From contig WQRM01000021.1 of NCBI GenBank assembly GCA_009786735.1, positions 3,550-13,646 of the forward strand: a stretch of 10,097 nucleotides of DNA, given 5' to 3'. Below are positions 1-5,549 of the stretch, in pieces. The translations under genes and the position numbers were made by a program. The notes under the pieces are model-generated. The model was not told where the DNA came from. It saw nothing but the letters and a program-made list of their open reading frames with translations, and made no database searches. This stretch comes from Oscillospiraceae bacterium. GTDB taxonomy: Bacteria > Bacillota > Clostridia > Oscillospirales > Acutalibacteraceae. The stretch's first letter is position 1; each line of letters opens with the position of its first letter.

Positions 1-423
1 CCATGTGGCACGTGGGTCGCGGCGCATGATGCGCTCGCGGTAATAGCTGAACGTGGGCTTGCCCTGCTCGTCAAATGCGATGTTGTATTTCATCATCACG
101 GTGTCCACATTGGGGTCAAGGGTTTGCTTGAGCTGCAGCAGCGCCGCGTGGTCATCCGGCAGAATCACGTCGTCCGCGTCCAGCCACATCAGATACTCAC
201 ACGTGCCCTTGCTGAACGCGAAGTTGCGCGCCGCAGCAAAGTGATCAATCCACGTGAAGTCGTGCATATGCGGCGTGAACTGCGCAGCGATTTCCTTCGT
301 GCGGTCGGTGCTGCCGGTGTCGATGATGATTAGTTCATCCCACAGCCCCTGCGCGCTGGCTAGGCACCGCGCCAGGACTTCTTCCTCGTTTTTCACAATC
401 ATGCACAAGCTCATGGTCACCAT
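1..423 (-). CDS. Family 2 glycosyltransferase, N-terminal 141 residues, runs off the left edge
   Basis: The open frame on the minus strand has no stop before the window edge, so only the N-terminal 141 residues are visible. It opens with the classic GT2 start MSLCMIVKNEEE, then a DTGSTD nucleotide-binding motif (residues 35-40) and a DADD metal-binding motif (82-85) ahead of an FSYYRERIMRR segment. This is the GT-A fold arrangement of inverting transferases that use nucleotide sugars, close in style to the WaaE/KdtX-like branch (family knowledge). It probably acts in the cytoplasm or at the inner membrane face, on cell-surface glycans or proteins; the acceptor cannot be told. The ATG at 421-423 is chosen because GGGGGA (430-435) lies 6 bases upstream; a second ATG at 412-414 is possible. 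Many clostridial relatives carry C-terminal TPR repeats, but that part lies outside. No convincing own promoter is seen in 424-519, so it may depend partly on read-through from the gene upstream. Confidence 0.9.
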   Translation of the reverse strand, partial: MVTMSLCMIVKNEEEVLARCLASAQGLWDELIIIDTGSTDRTKEIAAQFTPHMHDFTWIDHFAAARNFAFSKGTCEYLMWLDADDVILPDDHAALLQLKQTLDPNVDTVMMKYNIAFDEQGKPTFSYYRERIMRRDPRATW

Positions 424-486
424 AAAAAATCCCCCGCAATATAGTGGTTGTGTATCTATATGCGAAGGTCGGACGATATATTATTC

Positions 487-514
487 AAGCGGCAGGTGGT
501 GCGACCTGCCGCTT
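487..514 (-). terminator. Perfect 11-bp hairpin after the B-box gene
   Basis: AAGCGGCAGGT (487-497) and ACCTGCCGCTT (504-514) are perfect inverted repeats around a 6-base loop, 5 bases past the stop of the minus-strand gene ending at 520. The following bases on the minus strand are AT-rich (GAATAATATAT) but not a clean U-run, so termination may be partial and the glycosyltransferase downstream may get read-through. Confidence 0.6.
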
Positions 515-519
515 GGTTG

Positions 520-1029
520 TTAAGCGATTTGTTCCATGCTTTCTTTCAATTTTAGTAGCAGTCGTGCGTCTTCTTCTTGCGCGATGACGGCATCTCTCAC
601 GAGATTTCTGCGCTTGACAAAGCGAACTACCGTGATGATTGGACACACAAGAATAGAAACCGCGCCAATGAATGCGCCATAATCTTGGAATTGGTTGATG
701 ATTGTCCCCAGTGACGCTGTACCAAAAACGCCAAACAACCATCCGATAATAAAGCCACCAACACCTCCGATACCAGCACCAAGAATGGGACCTACGATTA
801 CCGCACCAACGATAGCCCCTGCAATCATCCACTTTTGTTCACGTTTGGCTTTTGCTTTCAATGTCTCCAAATCCGCAAGCCCCTGCTTTCCCGCCTCCAC
901 CAAACAATCGTAACAAAAGAGGTCTTTGGTTGCGCTGCTTTTTAAGTCACAACATTCACGGCAAAGCCCTTTTTTGCAATCCACGCATTGCCCAACAGCG
1001 TCCTGTGTATTGTGGTAATAACATTTCAA
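520..1029 (-). CDS. B-box-type zinc finger membrane protein of unknown role
   Basis: The 169-residue protein begins with a cysteine/histidine module: C3-x2-H6, C15-x2-C18, C23-x2-C26 and C39-x2-C42. This spacing matches a B-box zinc finger with two cross-braced zinc sites. A short charged linker (about 55-66) leads to a glycine-rich hydrophobic segment (about 67-100) with small-residue spacing like a glycine zipper, then a second hydrophobic segment (about 118-137) and a charged C-terminal tail (138-169) that looks helical. The protein is therefore likely membrane-anchored with a cytoplasmic zinc domain. Similar zinc-finger/membrane proteins occur in Firmicutes with no established function. 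The start is TTG at 1027-1029, chosen because AGGAGG lies 9 bases upstream and no in-frame ATG fits. A good promoter lies upstream (1089-1117). Base composition is visibly more AT-rich than genes from 1483 on, a hint of separate origin. Confidence 0.8.
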   Translation of the reverse strand: MKCYYHNTQDAVGQCVDCKKGLCRECCDLKSSATKDLFCYDCLVEAGKQGLADLETLKAKAKREQKWMIAGAIVGAVIVGPILGAGIGGVGGFIIGWLFGVFGTASLGTIINQFQDYGAFIGAVSILVCPIITVVRFVKRRNLVRDAVIAQEEDARLLLKLKESMEQIA

Positions 1030-1088
1030 AATAAAAGTCCTCCTGTATATTTTTGTGTTTGAGGGCGCACCACTCCCACGTCAATTTC

Positions 1089-1117
1089 ATTATAGCACAT
1101 CCGAAAGACAATTGCAA
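1089..1117 (-). promoter_or_regulatory. Sigma-A-type promoter for the B-box gene
   Basis: On the minus strand TTGCAA (1112-1117) and a perfect TATAAT (1089-1094) are separated by exactly 17 bases, with TGC directly upstream of the -10 (extended -10). Transcription should start near 1082, giving a leader of about 50 bases before the TTG start at 1029. Confidence 0.75.
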
Positions 1118-1143
1118 GTTTTATTTAATGCAATTCAATTGCA
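1110..1143. promoter_or_regulatory. Candidate operator: three AATTGCA heptamers, two forming a palindrome
   Basis: AATTGCA occurs at 1110-1116 and 1137-1143 on the plus strand and inverted at 1129-1135. The last two form the palindrome TGCAATTCAATTGCA (1129-1143). The 1110-1116 copy overlaps the -35 box of the minus-strand promoter. The site lies between the divergent B-box and RHH genes, and RHH proteins typically bind short repeated or inverted sites and often control their own gene. Which protein binds here is an inference; the repeat itself is plain in the sequence. Confidence 0.5.
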
Positions 1144-1204
1144 AAATAGCCCTATCTTTATCCGCGAAACACATGCATAATTAAATCAAAAAGGAGTGCA
1201 TGCC

Positions 1205-1381
1205 GTGTTTAAGATACAAAAGGGCTACGACAGCGAAAGCAAAACGTTTCGCATCCCCAAGGAATTGCTGGAACGCATGGAAATTCTCGCCGAACAGCAC
1301 AAGCTTTCACTGAACCAACTTGTGGTGCAGTGTTTGTTTTATGCCATGGACAATCTGCAGCTTGATGAAACCTCTGGGTGA
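1205..1381 (+). CDS. Small ribbon-helix-helix (Arc/CopG-like) protein
   Basis: The 58-residue protein has the layout of a single RHH DNA-binding domain. A short strand (KTFRIP, about residues 13-18) precedes helix one (KELLERMEILAEQHK), a turn, and helix two beginning SLNQLVVQCLFYAMDN. Such proteins act as dimers, the paired N-terminal strands reading the DNA major groove. The reading frame opens at GTG 1196, but AAGGAG covers 1191-1196, so translation more likely begins at GTG 1205-1207 with an 8-base spacer. No toxin gene adjoins it, so an antitoxin role is not supported; an autoregulator or local regulator fits better, given the AATTGCA repeats upstream (1110-1143) and the related inverted repeat downstream (1405-1431). 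No strong plus-strand promoter was found: CATAAT (1176-1181) is a possible -10 without a good -35. The downstream gene has its own promoter. Confidence 0.75.
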   Translation: MFKIQKGYDSESKTFRIPKELLERMEILAEQHKLSLNQLVVQCLFYAMDNLQLDETSG

Positions 1382-1404
1382 AAAAAGCCTCGTTTCCCCT
1401 GCTC

Positions 1405-1431
1405 GCATTGCAGAAATTTTTCTTGCAATGC
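1405..1431. promoter_or_regulatory. 8-bp inverted repeat overlapping the -35 box of the GH109 gene
   Basis: GCATTGCA (1405-1412) and TGCAATGC (1424-1431) are perfect inverted repeats, 11 bases apart, centred on an A/T-rich AGAAATTTTTCT core. The right arm covers most of the -35 box TTGCAA (1423-1428). The arms share the ATTGCA core found upstream of the RHH gene, so the same protein could bind both. It lies 24 bases past the RHH stop codon and could instead form a weak terminator, but no U-run follows. Confidence 0.5.
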
Positions 1432-1451
1432 CGCGACGATTGGTGTATAAT
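1423..1451 (+). promoter_or_regulatory. Sigma-A-type promoter for the GH109 gene group
   Basis: TTGCAA (1423-1428) and perfect TATAAT (1446-1451) are 17 bases apart. The start point should be near 1458, about 25 bases before the ATG at 1483, leaving AGGAG (1469-1473) inside the leader. The -35 lies within the inverted repeat at 1405-1431, which suggests repression at this promoter. Confidence 0.75.
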
Positions 1452-1482
1452 AATAGAGCAAAAAACACAGGAGTAAGATATT

Positions 1483-2712
1483 ATGACCAAACAAATCCGC
1501 ATCGGCTGCATCGGACTGAGCGGCCGTGGCATGTGCAACATGGGCGAGATGCTCGGCATCCCCGGCGTGGTGGTGTCCGCCGTGTGCGACCTCTACCAAG
1601 ACCGCGCCGACGCAGGTGCGAAGCTCGTGCACGAAAAATCCGGCACCACACCCAAGGTCTACCTCGACCACAAGCAAATGCTCGCCAACGAGAATCTCGA
1701 TGCCGTGCTGTGTTGCACCACGTGGATCTCACACGCTCGCATCGCGGTGGACTGCATGCGTGCCGGCTGCCATGTGGCGCTTGAAGTCGGCGGCGCGGCC
1801 AGCGTGGAAGAATGCTGGCAAATGGTGCGCACCAGCGAAGACACGGGCAAGTTCTGCATGCTGCTGGAGAATTGCTGCTATGACCGCAAGGAAATGGCAC
1901 TGTTTAACATGGTGCGCCAAGGTGTGTTCGGCGAGGTCGTGCACGGCGAGGGCGGTTATCGCCACGACCTGCGCGACGAAATCGCCTATGGCAAAGAGAA
2001 CCGCCACGGTCGCCTGCCTAACTTCCTCGCCCGCAATGGCGAGCTCTACCCCACCCATCAACTCGGACCAATCGCCAAGCTCATGCGCATCAACCGCGGC
2101 AACCAGTTCCTCACGCTCACCAGCGTGGCGAGCAAAGCACGCGGCCTGCAAGACTTCATCCTGCGCGAAAAAGGCGCGGACTACTACCTTGCCAACGCGC
2201 ACTTTGCCTGCGGCGACATCGTCACCACCACCATCAAGTGCGCAGGCGGCGAGACCATCACCCTCGTGCACGATTGCAGCCTGCCGCGCCCCTATAGCCG
2301 CAACTACGCGCTGTCGGGCACGCGGGCGTGCTACCGTGAAGCCCCCTTCAACGATGCCGTTTACATCGACGGTCGCTCGCCGCTGCACGAGTGGGAGCAG
2401 TTCGACAAATACCTGCCCGAGTTCGAGCATCCGTTGTGGCAGCAATACCACGACCAGGCGCAACACGCAGGCGGTCATGGCGGCATGGACTATCTCGTTC
2501 TGTGCGCGTTTGTGGATGCAGCCGTGCGTGGCGAGAAACCGCCGATTGATGTGTACGACACCGCTGCGTGGATGGTCGTGACCTGCCTGAGCGAGCAAAG
2601 CGTGGCTATGGGCGGCATGCCTGTGCCTGTGCCGGACTTCACCAACGGGCTTTGGGTAGACCGCGAGCCAGCCTACGACGGCAAGTTTTGCTTGGAGGAG
2701 GTGGTGGCGTGA
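1483..2712 (+). CDS. Gfo/Idh/MocA-fold protein, probably a GH109 NAD-dependent alpha-N-acetylgalactosaminidase
   Basis: The 409-residue protein has an N-terminal Rossmann domain (IRIGCIGLSGRG, residues 5-16; acidic VCDLYQDR near 34-41; THISH-like segment near 80-86) and a C-terminal Gfo/Idh/MocA domain. Several stretches match the GH109 group rather than ordinary sugar dehydrogenases: EVGGAASVEECW (101-112), MLLENCCYDRKEM (126-138), GEGGYRHDLRD (155-165), NGELYPTHQLGP (185-196) and HGGMDYLV (332-339). GH109 enzymes hydrolyse alpha-linked GalNAc by an oxidation-elimination route using tightly bound NAD; Y159 and H192 fall where that family has functional Tyr and His. No signal peptide is seen, so it would act in the cytoplasm on imported oligosaccharides. 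AGGAG lies 9 bases before the ATG. The last four bases overlap the next gene (GTGA), so the two are translationally coupled. A plain sugar oxidoreductase remains the alternative. Confidence 0.85.
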   Translation: MTKQIRIGCIGLSGRGMCNMGEMLGIPGVVVSAVCDLYQDRADAGAKLVHEKSGTTPKVYLDHKQMLANENLDAVLCCTTWISHARIAVDCMRAGCHVALEVGGAASVEECWQMVRTSEDTGKFCMLLENCCYDRKEMALFNMVRQGVFGEVVHGEGGYRHDLRDEIAYGKENRHGRLPNFLARNGELYPTHQLGPIAKLMRINRGNQFLTLTSVASKARGLQDFILREKGADYYLANAHFACGDIVTTTIKCAGGETITLVHDCSLPRPYSRNYALSGTRACYREAPFNDAVYIDGRSPLHEWEQFDKYLPEFEHPLWQQYHDQAQHAGGHGGMDYLVLCAFVDAAVRGEKPPIDVYDTAAWMVVTCLSEQSVAMGGMPVPVPDFTNGLWVDREPAYDGKFCLEEVVA

Positions 2713-3230
2713 AAGAACAAGATTTAGCTTTCATCGCCGCATTTGATGAAGCAATGCATGCAGCAGGTTATGTGCGCTACAAGTTGCACGACAACGCCTA
2801 CTGGAACTCGTTCATCGCGTATATCAAACCCGGCAGCAAGACGCCGAAAATCATCGCGCGTATTTATCTACATGATAATACCGTGTTGCGGGTGTACGCA
2901 TCAGGCATCGACAAATGCAGGGCATATCTTGAAGCAGCCCCGGCGTTGATTCAACAACCCTTTATTGACGATAGCCACCAGTGCAAGCCCTGCAAAGGCA
3001 TGCGCATGGCTAACGGCAAGTGCCGCTATCAGAAAACCTATACGCTGCATGGCAGCACACACGTGAAATGCGCCGAGCAGAGTTTTTGCTACACCAACCT
3101 AGCGGCGAAAGACGCACAAGACTATGTGAACTTGGTGGCGGCGTTTTATCCGGTCGCCGCAGCCTCTGTAAGAAGCCTGCAACCCGAAGAACTAGCCCAC
3201 CCAGCCATTGCATCTCATTTCCGAACATGA
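2709..3230 (+). CDS. Cys-rich protein of unknown function, coupled to GH109
   Basis: I do not recognise the family. The start is GTG 2709-2711, overlapping the TGA of the previous gene, with AGGAGG (2696-2701) 7 bases upstream; the frame stays open upstream but only as a shadow of the GH109 gene. The product is 173 residues, soluble, without signal peptide. The N-terminal half (about 1-85) looks like a mixed alpha/beta domain with strands such as FIAYIK and IIARIYLHD. The second half holds a cysteine cluster: C92-x2-C95, C105, C121 and C127, spaced as a possible zinc or other metal site, followed by a helix-forming QDYVNLVAAFYP segment. Its tight coupling suggests it works with or controls the same pathway. 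The next gene's promoter lies over its last codons. Confidence 0.7.
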   Translation: MKEQDLAFIAAFDEAMHAAGYVRYKLHDNAYWNSFIAYIKPGSKTPKIIARIYLHDNTVLRVYASGIDKCRAYLEAAPALIQQPFIDDSHQCKPCKGMRMANGKCRYQKTYTLHGSTHVKCAEQSFCYTNLAAKDAQDYVNLVAAFYPVAAASVRSLQPEELAHPAIASHFRT

Positions 3231-3236
3231 TATACT
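3208..3236 (+). promoter_or_regulatory. Internal promoter for the XRE-Nudix and fucU genes
   Basis: TTGCAT (3208-3213) and TATACT (3231-3236) are 17 bases apart. The -35 and spacer lie inside the end of the previous gene, whose TGA abuts the -10. The predicted start near 3243 gives a very short leader that still contains the SD site at 3244-3250. This would let the regulator and fucU be expressed apart from GH109. Confidence 0.55.
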
Positions 3237-3258
3237 CATTGCGAAAGGAGATGATTCC

Positions 3259-3948
3259 ATGACCAATAAGCAAAACTTCGCCGCGTTCATCAAAGAAAAA
3301 CGCAGCACTCTTTCGCTCACACAGGAGCAGCTGGCCGACCGCCTTGGCGTGCTCCCCACCACCGTCAGCAAGTGGGAGCGCGGCATCACTTACCCCGACA
3401 TCACCATCATCTCGGATATCTGCAAGGCGCTTGACATCAGCGAACACGAGCTGATGACTGCCAGCAACGAAGCTTTTCTCACGCACTTCGACAGCAAATT
3501 TTCGTTGCGCACACAAGGCGTGCTCGTGCGAGACGGCTGCGTTTTGCTGCAAAGCGACACCAGAGAAGAATACGCAGGCAACTTTGCCACACCAGGCGGG
3601 CAGGTGCGCTTTGGCGAAACCGCAGCACAAGCCCTCACAAGGCGCTTCAAGCAGGAAACCGGCTTCGACATCACCGTGGGCGAGCTTGCTTGGACAGAAG
3701 AAAACTTCTACACGTGGGAAGGCAAAGCCATCCAGCAGGTTGCACTAACGTTTCATCTGCGCATACGCGACGCGCTGCCGCAGCAAGACTTTGCCGGTGC
3801 AGCGGATGCCCCGCACCTGCGCTTTCACTGGGTGCCGCTTGACCAACTGGACAACACGACCGTCTACCCCGAAAACCTGCGCGAACTTCTGCAAAATGCC
3901 ACAACGCATGTCGTGCGCATATCCACACCCACCCCCGCATACACATAA
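3259..3948 (+). CDS. XRE-type HTH fused to a Nudix-fold domain with a degenerate Nudix box
   Basis: The 229-residue protein has an N-terminal XRE/lambda-repressor-like helix-turn-helix (about 8-63; core TQEQLADRLGVLPTTVSKWE at 21-40) and a C-terminal Nudix-like domain (about 83-215). The Nudix box (114-136) reads G-x5-E-x7-RRFKQETGF where the catalytic consensus is G-x5-E-x7-REUxEExGU, so two glutamates that normally hold the metal are Arg129 and Gln132; only Glu133 remains. By analogy with regulators whose Nudix domain senses a nucleotide compound (NrtR, which has the opposite domain order), this is more likely a ligand-responsive repressor or activator than a hydrolase; that is inference. 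ATG 3259 follows AAGGAG with an 8-base spacer; the frame is open further upstream but overlaps the promoter. fucU begins 27 bases after the stop, and the pair is likely co-transcribed. The ligand is unknown; an ADP-ribose-type or sugar-nucleotide compound is a guess. Confidence 0.88.
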   Translation: MTNKQNFAAFIKEKRSTLSLTQEQLADRLGVLPTTVSKWERGITYPDITIISDICKALDISEHELMTASNEAFLTHFDSKFSLRTQGVLVRDGCVLLQSDTREEYAGNFATPGGQVRFGETAAQALTRRFKQETGFDITVGELAWTEENFYTWEGKAIQQVALTFHLRIRDALPQQDFAGAADAPHLRFHWVPLDQLDNTTVYPENLRELLQNATTHVVRISTPTPAYT

Positions 3949-3975
3949 TCACAAAACCCATGCAAGGAGAAAGCC

Positions 3976-4407
3976 ATGTTAAAACATATCCCCCCCTGCC
4001 TTTCGCCCGAGCTGCTCAAAATCCTCGCGGAAATGGGCCACGGCGACGAAATCGTTCTCGCCGACGCAAACTTCCCCGCCGCATCCTTGGCGCAACATTT
4101 GGTGCGTGCCGACAACAGCAATATCCCCACCCTGCTCGACGCCATTTTGATGTATTTCCCGCTCGACACCTTCGTGGAATGCCCCGTGGTGCTCATGGAC
4201 ACCGGCGACGCCAACGTGCGCCCGCCCATCTGGCAGGAGTATAGCAAATGCATCCTGCGCCGCGACGGCGACCGCCCCGTGGCGCTGCTGGAACGTTACG
4301 CGTTTTACGAGCGCGCCGCCCAGGCCTACGCCATCGTCGCCACCGGCGAAACCGAGCTGTACGCCAATGTGATATTGAAAAAAGGCGTGGTCATGCACAA
4401 CGCCTAG
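3976..4407 (+). CDS. fucU: L-fucose mutarotase, RbsD/FucU family
   Basis: The 143-residue protein is full length for the RbsD/FucU family. Diagnostic segments are MGHGDEIVLADANFPA (20-35, with His22 and Asp30), the ERYAFYERAAQAYAIVATGE region (106-125) and the C-terminal YANVILKKGV (129-138). These enzymes interconvert alpha and beta anomers of a free sugar in the cytoplasm; the GHGDEIVLADANFP form and the conserved C-terminus favour fucose (FucU) over ribose (RbsD). AAGGAG sits 6 bases before the ATG. No fucose isomerase, kinase or aldolase is in the window, so the rest of the pathway must be elsewhere. It closes the plus-strand group and is followed by a strong hairpin at 4426-4446. Ribose pyranase activity is the main alternative. 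Confidence 0.88.
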   Translation: MLKHIPPCLSPELLKILAEMGHGDEIVLADANFPAASLAQHLVRADNSNIPTLLDAILMYFPLDTFVECPVVLMDTGDANVRPPIWQEYSKCILRRDGDRPVALLERYAFYERAAQAYAIVATGETELYANVILKKGVVMHNA

Positions 4408-4425
4408 CGCACGAGCATAGTAAAA

Positions 4426-4446
4426 AGCCGAGCATCACGCTCGGCT
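4426..4446. terminator. Bidirectional terminator between fucU and the PH-domain gene
   Basis: AGCCGAGC (4426-4433) pairs with GCTCGGCT (4439-4446) around a 5-base loop. On the plus strand CTTTGTT follows; on the minus strand the stem runs into a TTTT run (complement of the A-run at 4422-4426). It sits 18 bases after fucU and 5 bases beyond the stop of the minus-strand gene, so it serves both convergent units. Confidence 0.85.
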
Positions 4447-4451
4447 CTTTG

Positions 4452-4862
4452 TTATGCAGTCACTTCGGTCGCTCGCTGTTGCGCTTGCGCCAGCTTGTCG
4501 CGGAACACCTCGGGGTTTGTGATATACTTAAACTTCACGCGCTCATTCGCGGTGGAAATCGTCACCGTGCCATAACCAAACACCCGCCCCAGCACGCCCT
4601 TGCTCACCGCGATCTTGCGCACTTGGTTCAGCGGGCAATCCACAACGCGCCTGCGGAAGATGCCCGTTTTGCCCAGCACCCGCCGGTTGGTGAAGCCAAG
4701 CCGCGTGAAAAACAGCAAGTTGATCGTGCGCAGCGTCATCAGCGGAATGAAAATCAGCCCCAGATTGGGTGCCACCAGACCCACGATGGTCAGCGCGCCC
4801 ACTTTGGCTTCGTGCACAACGTGTTCACCGCGGTCTAGCTTTTGTTGCATATACTTTGCCAT
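4452..4862 (-). CDS. Bacterial PH-domain membrane protein (YdbS/YdbT-like)
   Basis: The 136-residue protein has one hydrophobic region (about 22-52, possibly a membrane hairpin) followed by a compact domain: TNRRVLGKTGIFRRR (58-72), DCPLNQVRKIAV (75-86), GRVFGYGTVTIST (92-104) and a C-terminal helix from about 117. This is the usual pattern of the bacterial PH-like (bPH2) domain, which in Bacillus YdbS/YdbT and relatives sits at the membrane; the exact role is not known. The ATG at 4862 is preceded by AAGGG about 5 bases upstream. It begins 17 bases after spoIIR ends, so it is most likely the last gene of a manA-spoIIR-bPH unit, closed by the hairpin at 4426-4446. The link to sporulation is by position only. 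Confidence 0.85.
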   Translation of the reverse strand: MAKYMQQKLDRGEHVVHEAKVGALTIVGLVAPNLGLIFIPLMTLRTINLLFFTRLGFTNRRVLGKTGIFRRRVVDCPLNQVRKIAVSKGVLGRVFGYGTVTISTANERVKFKYITNPEVFRDKLAQAQQRATEVTA

Positions 4863-4879
4863 GAGAACCCTTTTCCTCT

Positions 4880-5494
4880 CTATTCGCCGCGCAACCTTTC
4901 GAGCAGTTCCTGCACCAGCTCCACAATGCGAAAACGCACGTCAAACTGCGGGTTGCTCTCCACCACGCGCATTTCGCCATCGCTAAGCACCGCATCTAGG
5001 GTCACGCTTTCACGCGTGGTCGCAGCGGGCAAACAAAGCGGCGGGAACATCACGCACCACCAATTTTCGCCCACGCTATCACCAATGTGCACCTGCACCG
5101 CTTGGTATCGCCCGGCGGGAAACGTCAGCGCACCATAGCTGCGTGTGTTGAAGAACGCCGTGCCTACGCTCACCCGCACGGATTGGTGCAAACCGAGCTC
5201 GCGCAGTGCCTGTTGTGCAGTGTGTTCAAGCTCTGCGGTGCGCAGCGCAACCGCCTGCTCGGCTTGTGCAATGTCGCCGCTGGCATAGAACAGTGCATCA
5301 CCTTGCGCCAGCAGCGCATCGCGCACATGCAGCTTGGCTTGTTGGTCAACGTCGCAGTCGGAGTTCGCAATCACGTGCAGGCGCAGCACTTCGCCGCGCA
5401 CTCCCGCGCTGCGTGCATGGAAGCTAACCAAGCTGCCCGCAAATGCGATGGTCGCCGTCAGCGCAACCGCGCGCCACAAAATTTTCTTGTTCAT
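4880..5494 (-). CDS. spoIIR: Stage II sporulation protein R (SpoIIR)
   Basis: The 204-residue protein starts with a signal sequence (about 1-30, hydrophobic core VALTATIAFAGSLVS) and has the two hallmark blocks of SpoIIR: LRLHVIANSDCDVDQQAKLHVRDALL around 37-62 and a block near 125-155 containing FPAGRY and VGENWWCVMFPPLC. In Bacillus SpoIIR is made in the forespore, secreted into the intermembrane space and triggers SpoIIGA to cleave pro-sigma-E in the mother cell, fixing compartment-specific gene expression. Its presence argues that the organism is a spore former or recently derived from one. The length is normal and no broken motif is visible. In Bacillus transcription depends on sigma-F; I could not find a convincing sigma-F promoter in 5495-5549, where instead a hairpin covers the SD site. 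The gene lies 55 bases after manA on the same strand. Confidence 0.93.
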   Translation of the reverse strand: MNKKILWRAVALTATIAFAGSLVSFHARSAGVRGEVLRLHVIANSDCDVDQQAKLHVRDALLAQGDALFYASGDIAQAEQAVALRTAELEHTAQQALRELGLHQSVRVSVGTAFFNTRSYGALTFPAGRYQAVQVHIGDSVGENWWCVMFPPLCLPAATTRESVTLDAVLSDGEMRVVESNPQFDVRFRIVELVQELLERLRGE

Positions 5495-5501
5495 GTATGT
5501 A

Positions 5502-5537
5502 CCGCCTCTCTTGGCTTAGTACCAAGAGTATGGGCGG
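5502..5537. repeat. Long imperfect hairpin covering the spoIIR ribosome-binding site
   Basis: CTCTTGG (5508-5514) and CCAAGAG (5522-5528) are perfect inverted repeats around a 7-base loop, flanked by an outer pair CCGCC (5502-5506) and GGCGG (5533-5537) with a small internal loop. On the minus strand the 3' arm contains the AGAGGCGG that serves as SD for spoIIR, so folding would hide it. On the plus strand the stem is followed by CATTTTTT (5538-5545), like a terminator for antisense transcripts, although no plus-strand gene ends here. A protein-binding site is a third option. Confidence 0.6.
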
Positions 5538-5549
5538 CATTTTTTACGC

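Noticed and set aside
1153-1181. Plus-strand promoter for the RHH gene (CATAAT at 1176-1181)
   Set aside because: No acceptable -35 lies 16-18 bases upstream, so it was not listed as a feature.
1205-1381. RHH protein as antitoxin of a toxin-antitoxin pair
   Set aside because: The next gene is a 409-residue GH109-type enzyme with its own promoter, and no small toxin-like frame adjoins.
1526-2598. Long alternative frames on both strands within the GH109 gene
   Set aside because: They are GC-rich shadows with skewed Ala/Thr/Ser/Arg or Ala/Val/His composition and no motifs; the GH109 frame has clear family motifs.
4248-4838. Long plus-strand frame across the fucU end and the PH-domain gene
   Set aside because: It crosses a strong terminator, reads as Arg/His-rich low-quality protein and is antisense to a clear bPH gene.
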